Source of the DNA: Acidimicrobiales bacterium
GTDB taxonomy: Bacteria > Actinomycetota > Acidimicrobiia > Acidimicrobiales > Ilumatobacteraceae
Reading direction: 5' to 3'
Length of the DNA: 6,147 nucleotides
NCBI GenBank assembly: GCA_030833305.1
Contig: JAURHL010000120.1
Coordinates: forward strand, 1-6,147
Shown: piece after piece, positions 5,934 to 6,147 of the stretch
Position numbering within the stretch: position 1 is the first letter of the stretch
Layout of the letters: the number at the start of each line of letters is the position of its first letter
The notes under the pieces: model-generated
Databases searched by the model: none
What the model saw: the letters and a program-made list of their open reading frames with translations, nothing else
Told to the model about the DNA's origin: nothing
Program-made: the position numbers and the translations under genes

Positions 5934-6147
5934 ATGCGAAGCGCGCTCGTACTCAACGCGTCGTACGAGCCGCTGAGCGTCGTTCCGGCTCGCCGAGCCG
6001 CGTGCCTCGTGCTCGACGACAAAGCCGAGGTCGTCGAACACGACGGAACCCTCATTCGCTCCGAGAGTTTGGCGGTCCCGAATCCCCTCGTGATCCGGTT
6101 GCTCTACATGGTGAAGGTTCCGTACCACCGGCGAACGGCACTCTCGC
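5934..6147 (+). CDS. HNH endonuclease-family protein, N-terminal part (3' end outside window)
   Basis: The first 71 residues are visible. The opening SALVLNASYEPLSVVPARRA (3-22), with LVLDDKAEVVEHDG (25-38) and VIRLLYMVKVPYHRRTALS (53-71), is the typical lead of the small actinobacterial HNH endonuclease proteins, which begin M-R-x-L-V-L-N-A-x-Y-E-P-L. In those proteins the zinc-ribbon Cys pairs and the HNH nuclease motif follow directly. Here they lie past the right edge, so the nuclease residues cannot be confirmed. The ATG at 5934 is the only start that fits: in frame upstream there is no start codon before a TGA at 5901. The gene follows the 88-residue gene by 30 nt without a normally spaced Shine-Dalgarno sequence or a TANNNT box. 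Members of this family are widespread single genes of unclear role, and association with a restriction system is not implied by anything here. Confidence 0.88.
   Translation, partial: MRSALVLNASYEPLSVVPARRAACLVLDDKAEVVEHDGTLIRSESLAVPNPLVIRLLYMVKVPYHRRTALS

Noticed and set aside
5577..6128. A 183-codon minus-strand frame opposite the 88-residue gene and the HNH gene
   Set aside because: The HNH N-terminus on the plus strand is clear, and the plus-strand small protein has coherent motifs. The antisense product is His/Arg-rich without a domain.

Overview
The window comes from a high-GC bacterium and is almost entirely coding. The base composition fits an actinobacterium. So do the gene families (MoxR/DUF58/transglutaminase operon, ROK kinase, mycobacterial-type acyl-CoA dehydrogenase, actinobacterial HNH protein) and the TANNNT boxes placed 6-7 nt before start codons. 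The protein wording suggests class Acidimicrobiia, but that is an impression, not a measured assignment.

Minus strand, 3469 down to 1: a tightly packed three-gene operon. A MoxR-type AAA+ ATPase (3469-2519) is followed after 2 nt by a DUF58 protein (2516-1377). After 1 nt comes a multi-membrane-segment DUF3488/transglutaminase-like protein (1375 to beyond the left edge). This is a widely conserved ATPase / vWA-like / membrane-protease-like module thought to act at the cell envelope. Its client is unknown. The last gene is cut by the window edge before its catalytic Cys-His-Asp residues.

3470-3535: a 66-nt divergent intergenic region. Each strand has a TANNNT hexamer immediately before the start codon, consistent with back-to-back leaderless promoters.

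Plus strand, 3536 to the right edge: a compact ROK sugar kinase-like protein (3536-4396), an acyl-CoA dehydrogenase (4406-5626), a small 88-residue protein that I recognise only as a probable conserved uncharacterised type (5637-5903), and the N-terminus of an actinobacterial HNH endonuclease-type protein (5934 to the right edge). The ROK and acyl-CoA dehydrogenase genes are 9 nt apart, yet the dehydrogenase has its own TANNNT box, which contains the ROK stop codon. It may therefore be transcribed independently of the kinase.

There is no sign of mobile elements, CRISPR arrays, tRNA/rRNA genes or phage genes, and no gene-free stretch longer than about 70 nt. The most notable points are the three start-proximal -10 boxes, the non-standard catalytic motifs in the ROK and acyl-CoA dehydrogenase proteins, and the uncharacterised 88-residue protein with tiny ORFs at both of its junctions. 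I did not find a clearly novel multi-gene system.
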